This document shows positions 43,974-51,308 of a DNA stretch of 64,000 nt, piece by piece. The stretch lies in NCBI RefSeq assembly GCF_030386795.1, contig NZ_JANUQM010000021.1, positions 1-64,000 of the forward strand, written 5' to 3'. Source of the stretch: Streptomyces sp. S.PNR 29. Lineage in GTDB: Bacteria > Actinomycetota > Actinomycetes > Streptomycetales > Streptomycetaceae. Within the stretch, counting starts at the first letter, position 1, and each line of letters begins with the position of its first letter. A model generated the notes under the pieces. It saw only the letters and a list, made by a program, of their open reading frames with translations. It ran no database searches and had not been told where the DNA came from. A program made the position numbers and the translations under genes.

Positions 43974-44716
43974 GTGACGAGAGCGCCGCCGTCCACCGGG
44001 AGGACCACCCCGGTGATGAACGAGGCCTGCGGGGACGCGAGTTGGGTGATGGCCCAGGCGACCTCCTCCGGCCGGCCCACCCGGCCCAGCGGGGTGTGCT
44101 CCAGCTGCCACTCGCGGATGGCGGCGCGCTGCTGCGAGGTGTAGCCGGCATGGTCGCCGATCGGCGTCTCGATCGCGCCGGGCGCCACGGCGGCGACGCG
44201 GATCCCGCGCGGCGCCAGCTCGACCGCCCAACTGCGCGTCAGCACCTCCAGGGCCGCCTTCCCCGCCGCGTACAGGGAGTTGCCGGGCCAGCCGCGCTGC
44301 CCGACGGCCGTGGTCACGTTCACGACGGCCCCGCGGCTCTCCTCCAGGGCCGGGAGCGCGGCCTGGGTGAGCAGGACAGGGGCGAGGAGGTTGGTCGCGA
44401 GCAGGGTCTCCGCCGACGCGCGGGTGTACGTGCGCAGTGATTCGGTGGTGACGATCCCGGCGTTGTTGACCAGGACGTCGATGCGGCCGTGGCGCTCCAG
44501 CGCGGTACGGACGACGGTCTCGGGGCCGTCGTCGGCGGTGATGTCCGCCGCGAGCGGGGTGATGCGGACCTCGTCGTACGAGGCGGTCTCCGCGAGGGGC
44601 GCCGCGCGGCGGCCGACGGCCACGACGTGGGCGCCCTGAGCGGCGAACGCACGGGCGGTGGCGCGGCCTATGCCGGTGCCGGCGCCGGTGACGAGGACGG
44701 TGCGGGGCGTTGTCAT
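43970..44716 (-). CDS. short-chain dehydrogenase/reductase
   Basis: The product has 248 residues. The NAD(P)-binding TGAGTGIGRATA is at the N-terminus, NNAG at about residue 85, the catalytic Ser/Tyr/Lys in NVTTAVGQRGWPGNSLYAAGK, and PGAIETP follows. Substrate is not predictable. There is no ribosome binding site before the ATG; the MerR-type promoter just upstream makes a very short or absent leader likely. A further in-frame start upstream would overlap the operator. Confidence 0.88.
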   Translation of the reverse strand: MTTPRTVLVTGAGTGIGRATARAFAAQGAHVVAVGRRAAPLAETASYDEVRITPLAADITADDGPETVVRTALERHGRIDVLVNNAGIVTTESLRTYTRASAETLLATNLLAPVLLTQAALPALEESRGAVVNVTTAVGQRGWPGNSLYAAGKAALEVLTRSWAVELAPRGIRVAAVAPGAIETPIGDHAGYTSQQRAAIREWQLEHTPLGRVGRPEEVAWAITQLASPQASFITGVVLPVDGGALVT

Positions 44717-44731
44717 GGGGGGATCGTCGGA

Positions 44732-44751
44732 CCCTGACGCCGGTGTCAAGG
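44732..44751 (-). promoter_or_regulatory. MerR-type operator/promoter of the SDR-merR operon
   Basis: On the minus strand CCTTGAC-ACCGGC-GTCAGGG is a 7+6+7 imperfect inverted repeat (6 of 7 pairs) with TTGAC elements expected of a -35. MerR proteins bind such sites inside promoters with long spacers. It begins 16 bp before the SDR ATG. Confidence 0.6.
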
Positions 44752-44974
44752 TCAAGACAGCTGCGCGGCCTTGCCGGTGTACGACCAGGTCGTCACCCTC
44801 TCCGGCCCTGGCGGAAGGGCACCCAGCAGTGGGACGCTGCCCAGCGCATCGCCTTCGCCGACGGCCTTGTGCCGGTGGTGCAGATGTCTCACGGTGATGT
44901 GTCTCAGGAGCGGGGAATCCGTACCGTGAGGCGTGTTTCCCGTGCTCGGTAATGGTGGGTGGAAGGGTGGGGAA

Positions 44975-45754
44975 GTGACGGGACGGACGATCCGGGCTTC
45001 CGGTGTCAGGGCCGCCGGCTGTGTCGTGCTGGCGCTCGGGGCAGTGCTTTCAGGTTGCAAGGCAAGCGACCTGCCCAGCGGGAACGGTTCGCCGGAGGCC
45101 GGCCCGTCGGCCTCGGACAGCCGCGGTACCAGTCCTCTGGCTGACCCGGACGGCACGAAGCCCGGGCTGGCGGCGATCTCCTCCGAGAAGGACCGGGCGA
45201 CGGCACGTCAACTGATCTCCAAGCTGTCCACCAAGGGGCGGGGACCGAAGACCGGGTACGAACGTGACAAGTTCGGGTACGCGTGGATGGACACGGCGGA
45301 CGGCGTGCCGCTGGCGCGGAACGGCTGTGACACGCGAAACGACTTGCTGAAACGTGATGGCCAGGACGTTCGGTTCCGCGCCGGTTCCGACTGCGTGGTC
45401 GTCTCGATGAAGCTGCACGACCCCTACACGGGCAAGGACATCGCCTGGAAGAAGGCCCGGGCCACCGAGGTACAGATAGACCACGTGGTGCCGCTCTCGT
45501 ACGCCTGGCAGATGGGCGCGGCTCACTGGGACAAGGAGAAGCGAGAGCGGCTGGCCAACGACGTGTTGAACCTGCTGCCCGTCTCGGGCTCCACGAACTC
45601 GGCCAAGCGGGACTCGGGGCCGGCGTCCTGGCTGCCACCCGACAAGGCAATCCGCTGCTCGTACTCGGTGCGGTTCGCGCAGGTGGCACTCAAGTACCAA
45701 CTGCCCGTCACCACGGCGGACAAGAACATGATGCTCCAGCAGTGCGGCGCTTGA
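44975..45754 (+). CDS. secreted HNH-type nuclease lipoprotein
   Basis: The product has 259 residues, with a signal sequence ending in lipobox LSGC (Cys28), a Ser/Gly/Pro linker, then a nuclease domain. The core reads EVQIDHVVPLSYAWQMGA (the H of the HNH/beta-beta-alpha-metal motif) and LANDVLNLLPVSGSTNSAKR, followed by SWLPP. Several Cys suggest disulfides. This resembles secreted DUF1524/GmrSD-like HNH enzymes that degrade extracellular DNA. The GTG start follows AAGGGTGGGGAA; an earlier ATG (44933) has no such site. Confidence 0.85.
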   Translation: MTGRTIRASGVRAAGCVVLALGAVLSGCKASDLPSGNGSPEAGPSASDSRGTSPLADPDGTKPGLAAISSEKDRATARQLISKLSTKGRGPKTGYERDKFGYAWMDTADGVPLARNGCDTRNDLLKRDGQDVRFRAGSDCVVVSMKLHDPYTGKDIAWKKARATEVQIDHVVPLSYAWQMGAAHWDKEKRERLANDVLNLLPVSGSTNSAKRDSGPASWLPPDKAIRCSYSVRFAQVALKYQLPVTTADKNMMLQQCGA

Positions 45755-45817
45755 GCTTCCAGCCGTTGCGCGGCCATGCGGGCACTGCTGTCAGAGGGGT
45801 GTGCAACGGTGTGCGCC

Positions 45818-46351
45818 ATGGGCGAGCTCGTGGAGCAGGTCGACGATCAGGACCGGGTACTCGGAGTCGTCGAGCGAGACGAGGCGGTGCGACGTGGGTG
45901 GCTGCACCGCGTCTCGACAACTGTCTGCCGTCGTCCTGACGGGCGGATCCTGGTGCATCGACGGCCGCGTACCGTGTCCCGCTTTCCCGGGCATTACAAC
46001 TGGCTTGTGGGCGGTGCCGTGGACGTCGGCGAGTCCTACGAGGATGCGGCAGCACGCGAACTCGTTGAGGAACTGGGCGTCAGAGCGTCACCGAAGTTCC
46101 TCTTCAAGTACCTGTGTCGTGGGGCCATCAGTCCTTACTGGCTCGGCCTCCACGAAGCGGTGCTCACGGACGAGCTCGTTGTGGACCCCTCGGAGATCGC
46201 ATGGCTCGAGTGGCTCACCCCCGAGGAGTTCTCCGAGGCCAGGCAGCGCTGGACCTTCGTCGAGGACGGGCTCGATGCGTGGCAGCGTTACCTTCAGCAG
46301 GCGGAGAGCACGCCGGGACGGCGTGGTGAGTCAGGGCCACTTCGACGATGA
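45818..46351 (+). CDS. Nudix hydrolase
   Basis: The product has 177 residues. The complete Nudix box is seen as GGAVDVGESYEDAAARELVE then ELGV (G-x5-E-x7-REUxEExGU). The N-terminal EQVDDQDRVLGVVERDEAVR and RVSTTVCRRPDGRILVHRR resemble the IPP isomerase/YfcD-like Nudix subgroup. The substrate is probably a small diphosphate but is not determined. The ATG at 45818 is chosen as the start of recognisable homology; an in-frame ATG 42 bases upstream is possible. Confidence 0.87.
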   Translation: MGELVEQVDDQDRVLGVVERDEAVRRGWLHRVSTTVCRRPDGRILVHRRPRTVSRFPGHYNWLVGGAVDVGESYEDAAARELVEELGVRASPKFLFKYLCRGAISPYWLGLHEAVLTDELVVDPSEIAWLEWLTPEEFSEARQRWTFVEDGLDAWQRYLQQAESTPGRRGESGPLRR

Positions 46352-46462
46352 GCCCGCGGCGCTCCCGGGCGCCTTTGAGCTGCCTGAACCTCCGCCTCCG
46401 GCTTCGCCGACGACACGTGAAAACCGCTTTCGAGCGCCCGGATCGGTGCCTACGGTGAGCGC

Positions 46463-47206
46463 ATGGAGCTGACGGTATCGAGCCTCGCCGAGCGTCCCGA
46501 GATGGTGCAGCCGGTCCTCGGGATGGCGGACAGCTGGCCGGAGTTCGTGGTCAACGACCCTGTGGGCAACGCCTATTACCCCCAGATCGCCACGGAGTTC
46601 CCGCAGTACGTGCTGTTCGCCGAGGACGAGCGGGGCGAGGTCGTCGCGCACGCCCACAGCGTGCCCTTCGCTCTCGACGTGGAGGGCCGCGGCGAACTGC
46701 CCGCCCGCGGCTGGGACGAGGTGCTCGTGTGGGCCTTCTCCGACCTGCGCCGCGGCATCCGGCCCGACACCGTCAGCGCGATCTCGATCGTCGTCGCCCC
46801 GCACATGCAGGGCCGGGGACTGTCCGCCCGGATGCTCGCGGCGATGCGCGACCAGGCCCGGTCGAGCGGCTTCCGCGAGGTCGTCGCGCCGGTCCGGCCC
46901 AACGCCAAACACCTGGAACCGCACACGCCGATCGAGGAGTACGCCCATCGCGTCCGCCCCGACGGTCTGCCCCACGACCCCTGGCTGCGCGTGCACGCCC
47001 GGGCCGGCGCCACCATCGACTCGGTGGCACCGGCGTCCATGACCGTGTCCGGCTCACTGGAGCAGTGGCGCCGCTGGACGGGGCTGCCCTTCGACACGGC
47101 GGGCGACATCGAGGTGCCCGGCGCACTGGTGCCGGTGCGCTGCGAGCCGGAGCGTGGTTACGCGGTGTATGTCGAGCCCAATGTGTGGATGCGGCACGGC
47201 TTGTAG
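46463..47206 (+). CDS. GNAT-like acetyltransferase
   Basis: The product has 247 residues. The GNAT core is visible as AISIVVAPHMQGRGLSARML near residue 115 (QGRGLS is motif A). The N-terminal part holds YVLFAEDERGEVVAHAHSVP strands and the C-terminal ~80 residues form an extra domain (SLEQWRRWTGLPF, VYVEPNVWMRHGL). Substrate is unknown. It is convergent with the secreted repeat protein gene. Confidence 0.8.
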   Translation: MELTVSSLAERPEMVQPVLGMADSWPEFVVNDPVGNAYYPQIATEFPQYVLFAEDERGEVVAHAHSVPFALDVEGRGELPARGWDEVLVWAFSDLRRGIRPDTVSAISIVVAPHMQGRGLSARMLAAMRDQARSSGFREVVAPVRPNAKHLEPHTPIEEYAHRVRPDGLPHDPWLRVHARAGATIDSVAPASMTVSGSLEQWRRWTGLPFDTAGDIEVPGALVPVRCEPERGYAVYVEPNVWMRHGL

Positions 47207-47222
47207 TCCGTCGCGGTACGGC

Positions 47223-47270
47223 CTTCAAAGAGCTTCAAAGAGCTTCGAGGAGCTTCGAGGAGCTTCAAGG
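47223..47270. repeat. five tandem 10-bp repeats between convergent genes
   Basis: The unit AGCTTCAAAG/AGCTTCGAGG occurs about five times in a row directly after the GNAT stop and before the stop of the repeat protein gene. The unit count is the kind that can vary between strains. Confidence 0.75.
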
Positions 47271-47281
47271 CACCTCAACCG

Positions 47282-47968
47282 TCAACCGGTCTTCTTCCAG
47301 TCCTTGCAGCCGGAGGTCTTGAAGTAGGCGTCCGAGGCGCTGATGGTGACGACGGCCGTGCCGTTCACGTTGTTGTTCGCGACGATCGAGTCGACCGAGT
47401 GGTCGGCGTCCTTGGCGCGCTCCCAGTAGCAGGAGTCATCGGCGTTGCCGGTTGACTTGTAGGTGCCGGGGGCGATGTCGGCACCGACCCTGAACATGCC
47501 GCCGTCACCGGCCATCTTCGAGGCGGGGGAGCCCTTCGCCTTCGGGTCGACGGCCTCCCAGTCGTTGCAGTCGCTCGACTTGAAGATCTTGTCGGTGGCC
47601 TTGACGGTGACGTAGCTGGTGCCGGTCACGTTGTCGTTGGCCAGCAGCGAGTCCGTCTCGCCGGAGGCGTCCTTGGCCCGCTCCCAGTAGCACATGCCGT
47701 CGGAGTTGCCGGTGGTGCGGTAGGTGCCGGGCTTGATGTCCGCACCGACCTGGAAGTCGCCGTCCCCCTCGAACGCGGCCTTCTTCTCCGCGGCCTGCGC
47801 CTTGCCCGTGTCCTTCTTGCCGCCCGGCTTCTGCTCGGCGGACGCCGGGGAGTCCTTGCCGCTACCGGAGCCGCCGCCGTCTCCGCTGCCACCGGTGTTC
47901 GCCGACACGGCACCGATGACGACGACCCCCACGACGGCGCCCAGCGCCACCTTGCCCTTCACGCCCAT
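47282..47968 (-). CDS. secreted/membrane-anchored protein with two CYWERAKDA repeats
   Basis: The product has 228 residues. One N-terminal hydrophobic segment (KVALGAVVGVVVIGAVSA) acts as signal or anchor, then a Gly/Ser/Lys-rich linker. Two ~70-residue repeats follow, each with VGADI-x-PGTY, TGN, CYWERAKDA, an AN-NV-GT strand and FK-S-C-DW. One Cys early and one late in each repeat suggests a disulfide per domain. The fold is widespread in actinobacterial secreted proteins of unknown role. GGGAGGGGAC precedes the ATG. Confidence 0.82.
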   Translation of the reverse strand: MGVKGKVALGAVVGVVVIGAVSANTGGSGDGGGSGSGKDSPASAEQKPGGKKDTGKAQAAEKKAAFEGDGDFQVGADIKPGTYRTTGNSDGMCYWERAKDASGETDSLLANDNVTGTSYVTVKATDKIFKSSDCNDWEAVDPKAKGSPASKMAGDGGMFRVGADIAPGTYKSTGNADDSCYWERAKDADHSVDSIVANNNVNGTAVVTISASDAYFKTSGCKDWKKTG

Positions 47969-48045
47969 GACTATGTCCCCTCCCAAGGCGGCAACCGCCG
48001 CTGCTCGGCGATTGCTCGTTCGCGAGGTCAATGAGAGCAGAGCTT

Positions 48046-48069
48046 GTGAACCGAGTCAACACGGTTCAC
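48046..48069. promoter_or_regulatory. inverted repeat GTGAACCG-N8-CGGTTCAC before the methyltransferase-like gene
   Basis: The arms are perfect 8-mers. The distance from one GTGAAC to the other GTTCAC is 18 bp, the same spacing that recurs inside the downstream gene. It lies ~90 bp before the GTG start and ~80 bp before the divergent secreted-protein start, so it can regulate both. Confidence 0.7.
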
Positions 48070-48159
48070 GGAGTTGGGTGAGTGCACGGCCGTGAATGCT
48101 CGGATCACGCGTACGCCGGTATGCTCGACGCCACACACGGGATGAGGGGAGCGTGGCGG

Positions 48160-50496
48160 GTGCAGGACAACGCGACAGAGGTGACCGCCGCCGGGATCGC
48201 ACGGCTCGCCGGCGTCGGCCGCGCCGCCGTCAGCAACTGGCGCCGTCGGCACGCGGACTTCCCCAAGCCGGTGGGCGGTACCGAGACCAGCCCCTCCTTC
48301 GCCCTCGCCGAGGTCGAGGCGTGGCTGCGCCGGCACCGCAAACTCGCCGAGGTCCCCTTGCGGGAACGCGTCTGGCAGCAGCTCGCCGGGCATCCCGAAG
48401 GACCCGTCACCGCCCTCGCGCACGCCGGCTGTGTCCTGCTGCTCATCCACGACCGGCCCACGGTCTGGCTCGAGGTGAGCGCGGGCTCCGACGAACGGCT
48501 CGCCGCCATGCTGCCCGGTGCGCTGGAGCAGGTGCTCACACCGCGGTTCGGAGCGGCGCGCGGCGGGCAGCGGGTTCACAGCGAGTCGGCCAGGTCTCAT
48601 GTTCACACCGGGGCCGCGGGGACGCCGGTTCACACCGGATCGGCCGAGCGGTCGGCGTCGACCGTGAATCGCTCATCTCCTGTGAATACCGAGCCGCCGG
48701 TTCACAAAGTGCCGCCGGCTGGCGGCGAGCCCGGTGTGAACCCTTCGCCCGGCGTGAACCCTCCGCAAGGCGTGAACCCCCCGCCCACCGTGAACGCCTC
48801 GCCCGGCGTCGCCTCAGCCGGCACCACCCCGCCCCCCACCCACACCCGCCCCGCCGCCCTGGCCCCCACCGGCCCCGAACTCCTCCCCTCCGCCCCCCTC
48901 CTCCGCGGCGCCGCCGAGCTGGCCGCCGAGCTCGGGGCCCGGCAGGCCTTCGAGTTCCTGCTCGGCCGGCACCTCGACGCCAACCCGCGCCAGTACACCC
49001 TCACCCCCGCCGACCTCGCCGGCCTCATGGCCGACCTCGCCGACCTCACCGGCCCCGCCCGCACCGTCCTGGACCCGGCCTGCGGCACCGGCGCCCTGCT
49101 GCGCGCCGCCGCCCCCCGCCCCGAACAGGCCGACCGGGAGCTGTACGCCCAGGACAGCGCCCCCGAGCTCGCCGCGCTCACCGCACTCCGGCTCGCCCTG
49201 CACACCCGGGCCGCCGTGCGCGGCGCCGTCGGTGACACCCTGCGCGCCGACGCCTACCCGGAGCTGCGGGCCGACGCCGTCCTGTGCCATCCGCCGTTCA
49301 ACGAGCGCAACTGGGGCCACGACGAACTCGCCTACGACCCCCGCTGGGAGTACGGCTTCCCGGCCCGCAACGAGTCCGAGCTGGCCTGGGTGCAGCACGC
49401 GCTCGCCCGCCTCAGGGACGGCGGCACCGCCGTCCTCCTCATGCCGCCCGCCACCGCGTCCCGCCGCTCCGGCCGCCGTATCCGCGCCGACCTGCTGCGG
49501 CGCGGCGCGCTGCGGGCCGTCGTCGCCCTGCCGGTCGGCGCGGCACCGCCGTACAACATCCCGCTCCACCTGTGGGTGCTGCGGCGGTCCGAGAAGGCGC
49601 CCGCGCAGCCGGAGGTGCTGCTCGTGGACGTGGGGCAGTTCGGCGGTGAGGGACGCGGCGGTCCGGACTGGCGGAGCGTGCGGGACGCCGTCCTCGACGC
49701 CTGGCGTGTCTTCGACCGGGCCGGGCGGATCGACGAACGGCCGGGCATCGCCCGTTCCGTGCCGGTCATCGAACTCCTCGACGACGACGTCGACCTGGCC
49801 CCGGCCCGCCATCTCCCGCCCCCGACGGCCGCCGACGGCGCCGAACAGCTCACCGACGTACGCGCGCGTCTCGGCGAGACCCTGCGTCTGACGACCGACC
49901 TGACCCCGCCGCCCGCCGACACCGCGCGGCCCGCACCCCGCTGGCCGCACACCACCGTCAGCGAACTCGCGCGCGCAGGTGCCCTGGTGATGCGCACCGG
50001 CGGGAACGGTGGCCACGCGCGCGTGCCGGTCCTCACCGACCACGACGTGGTCTCCGGAACCGGCCCCTCCGGCACGCTGCCCGAGAGCGACGAGGAGGCC
50101 GTGCTGACCGAGCCGGGCGACGTCGTCGTCCCCGTGGTCGGCGGCGGCTCGGTGGCGCGCGTCATCGACGACACGACCGCAGGCGCCGCCCTGGGGCGCA
50201 ACCTCGTGCTTCTGCGCCCCGATCCGGCGGCGCTCGACGCGTGGTTCCTCGCCGGGTTCCTGCGCGGCACCGCCAACAACCGCCAGGCCAGCAGCTATGC
50301 CTCCACGGCCACGCGCCTCGACGTGCGCCGCCTCCAGCTGCCGCGGCTCCCGCTGGACGAACAGCGGCGCTACGGCGCGCGTTTCCGTGCCCTCGACGAG
50401 TTCGAGCGGGTACTGAGGCTCGCGGGCCGGCTCGGCGAGCAGCTCGTGCGCGGGATGTACGACGGCCTCACGGACGGAACGGTGGCACCCGACTGA
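48160..50496 (+). CDS. orphan HsdM-like protein with N-terminal HTH and degenerate catalytic motif
   Basis: The product has 778 residues. Residues ~5-60 are a helix-turn-helix (AAGIARLAGVGRAAVSNWRR then FPKPVGG). Residues ~138-215 are a low-complexity linker. Residues ~245-560 form an N6-adenine methyltransferase domain with motif I DPACGTGALL (D305), but motif IV reads HPPF at 377-380 where the family has NPPF/NPPY. Later NESELAWVQHAL and VLLMPPATASRRSGR match type I M subunits. The C-terminal ~200 residues resemble an S-subunit specificity half (LEPGDVVVPV-like LTEPGDVVVPVVGGG, RLDVRRLQLPRLPLDEQRR). No HsdR is nearby. The start is the GTG with GAGGGGAG upstream; earlier ATGs at 48121 and 48142 are alternatives. 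Confidence 0.82.
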   Translation: MQDNATEVTAAGIARLAGVGRAAVSNWRRRHADFPKPVGGTETSPSFALAEVEAWLRRHRKLAEVPLRERVWQQLAGHPEGPVTALAHAGCVLLLIHDRPTVWLEVSAGSDERLAAMLPGALEQVLTPRFGAARGGQRVHSESARSHVHTGAAGTPVHTGSAERSASTVNRSSPVNTEPPVHKVPPAGGEPGVNPSPGVNPPQGVNPPPTVNASPGVASAGTTPPPTHTRPAALAPTGPELLPSAPLLRGAAELAAELGARQAFEFLLGRHLDANPRQYTLTPADLAGLMADLADLTGPARTVLDPACGTGALLRAAAPRPEQADRELYAQDSAPELAALTALRLALHTRAAVRGAVGDTLRADAYPELRADAVLCHPPFNERNWGHDELAYDPRWEYGFPARNESELAWVQHALARLRDGGTAVLLMPPATASRRSGRRIRADLLRRGALRAVVALPVGAAPPYNIPLHLWVLRRSEKAPAQPEVLLVDVGQFGGEGRGGPDWRSVRDAVLDAWRVFDRAGRIDERPGIARSVPVIELLDDDVDLAPARHLPPPTAADGAEQLTDVRARLGETLRLTTDLTPPPADTARPAPRWPHTTVSELARAGALVMRTGGNGGHARVPVLTDHDVVSGTGPSGTLPESDEEAVLTEPGDVVVPVVGGGSVARVIDDTTAGAALGRNLVLLRPDPAALDAWFLAGFLRGTANNRQASSYASTATRLDVRRLQLPRLPLDEQRRYGARFRALDEFERVLRLAGRLGEQLVRGMYDGLTDGTVAPD
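48574..48795 (+). repeat. iteron-like array of GTGAAC/GTTCAC sites inside the coding region
   Basis: GTTCAC starts at 48574, 48601, 48628 and 48700; GTGAAT at 48664 and 48682; GTGAAC at 48736, 48754, 48772 and 48790. All spacings are multiples of 9, and the last four are exactly 18 bp apart. They encode VH/VN dipeptides in the linker. The same hexamer builds the promoter inverted repeat at 48046-48069. Confidence 0.75.
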
Positions 50497-50654
50497 GTCC
50501 GTCCCGGCATCCGAGGCGATCAGGTCCCGGTGCCAGAAGTGATCAGCACGACAACGGTTCGGTACAACCCGTGACCGATTGTCCGTGTCGGCCTATACGC
50601 TCGGACTTCCAGCAGAGCACCCGACCTTTCCACCAAGCCGGTCCAGGAGCAGTC

Positions 50655-51308
50655 ATGTACGGCCACGGCGCGGCGCCGCCCTCCCGCAGCGCGGCAACCG
50701 TCATCACCCTGCGCGTGCTGTTCGCCGCCGCCGGTTTCCTCACGTGCGGGGTGCTGGCCTGTGTTCCGCTGTTCCGGGTCGCGATCCTGCGCGGACGCAC
50801 CCTGGACTGGGCGGCGGCCTGGGTGAGCCTGCCCCTGACGATCGCGTGCTTCGCGGTGGTCGGCTCGCTGCCGGAGAGCGACCGCCGGACCGACATCGCG
50901 CTGGCCCTGGTCCTGCTGATCGGCGCCGCCTCCACCGCCTACTTCCTGACCGTGGACATCCGCTTCCACCACGAGCTGGAGCAGACGGCGGGCCACGCCC
51001 CGGCCCGGGCCCCGGCCGTGCATTCCCCGTACGGCTACCCGCAGCCGGCGTCGCCGTACGCGGCCACGCCCGCCCCGCAGCCCCCCGCGCACCACACGCC
51101 CATACCCCAGGCCCCGACGCCGCCGGCCCCCGTACCGCAGCCGCCGTCGCCCCACGACGCCGTGCCCCCCGGCCCCGTGCCGCCGCCCCCGCCCCAGCGC
51201 CCCGCGCCCGCCCGCATCGACCAGGTACGCGCCGAACTCGACGAGCTCAGTGACTATCTGCGCAGGCAGGAAGGGCAGCACGGCGGCAACCACGAGGGCG
51301 GAAGGTGA
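50655..51308 (+). CDS. membrane protein with Pro-rich cytoplasmic tail
   Basis: The product has 217 residues. Three to four hydrophobic segments fill residues ~14-105 (VITLRVLFAAAGFLTCGVLA, LDWAAAWVSLPLTIACFAVV, IALALVLLIGAASTAYFLTV). A long Pro/Gln/His-rich stretch and a short C-terminal helix (RIDQVRAELDELSDYLRRQE) follow. AGGAGC precedes the ATG. The stop overlaps the Ser/Thr kinase start, so the protein is probably a partner or substrate of that kinase; this is inference. Confidence 0.8.
   Translation: MYGHGAAPPSRSAATVITLRVLFAAAGFLTCGVLACVPLFRVAILRGRTLDWAAAWVSLPLTIACFAVVGSLPESDRRTDIALALVLLIGAASTAYFLTVDIRFHHELEQTAGHAPARAPAVHSPYGYPQPASPYAATPAPQPPAHHTPIPQAPTPPAPVPQPPSPHDAVPPGPVPPPPPQRPAPARIDQVRAELDELSDYLRRQEGQHGGNHEGGR

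Noticed and set aside
48160..50496. Active type I restriction-modification locus
   Set aside because: No HsdR gene is present and the catalytic NPPF is HPPF; the neighbours are a membrane protein and a kinase.
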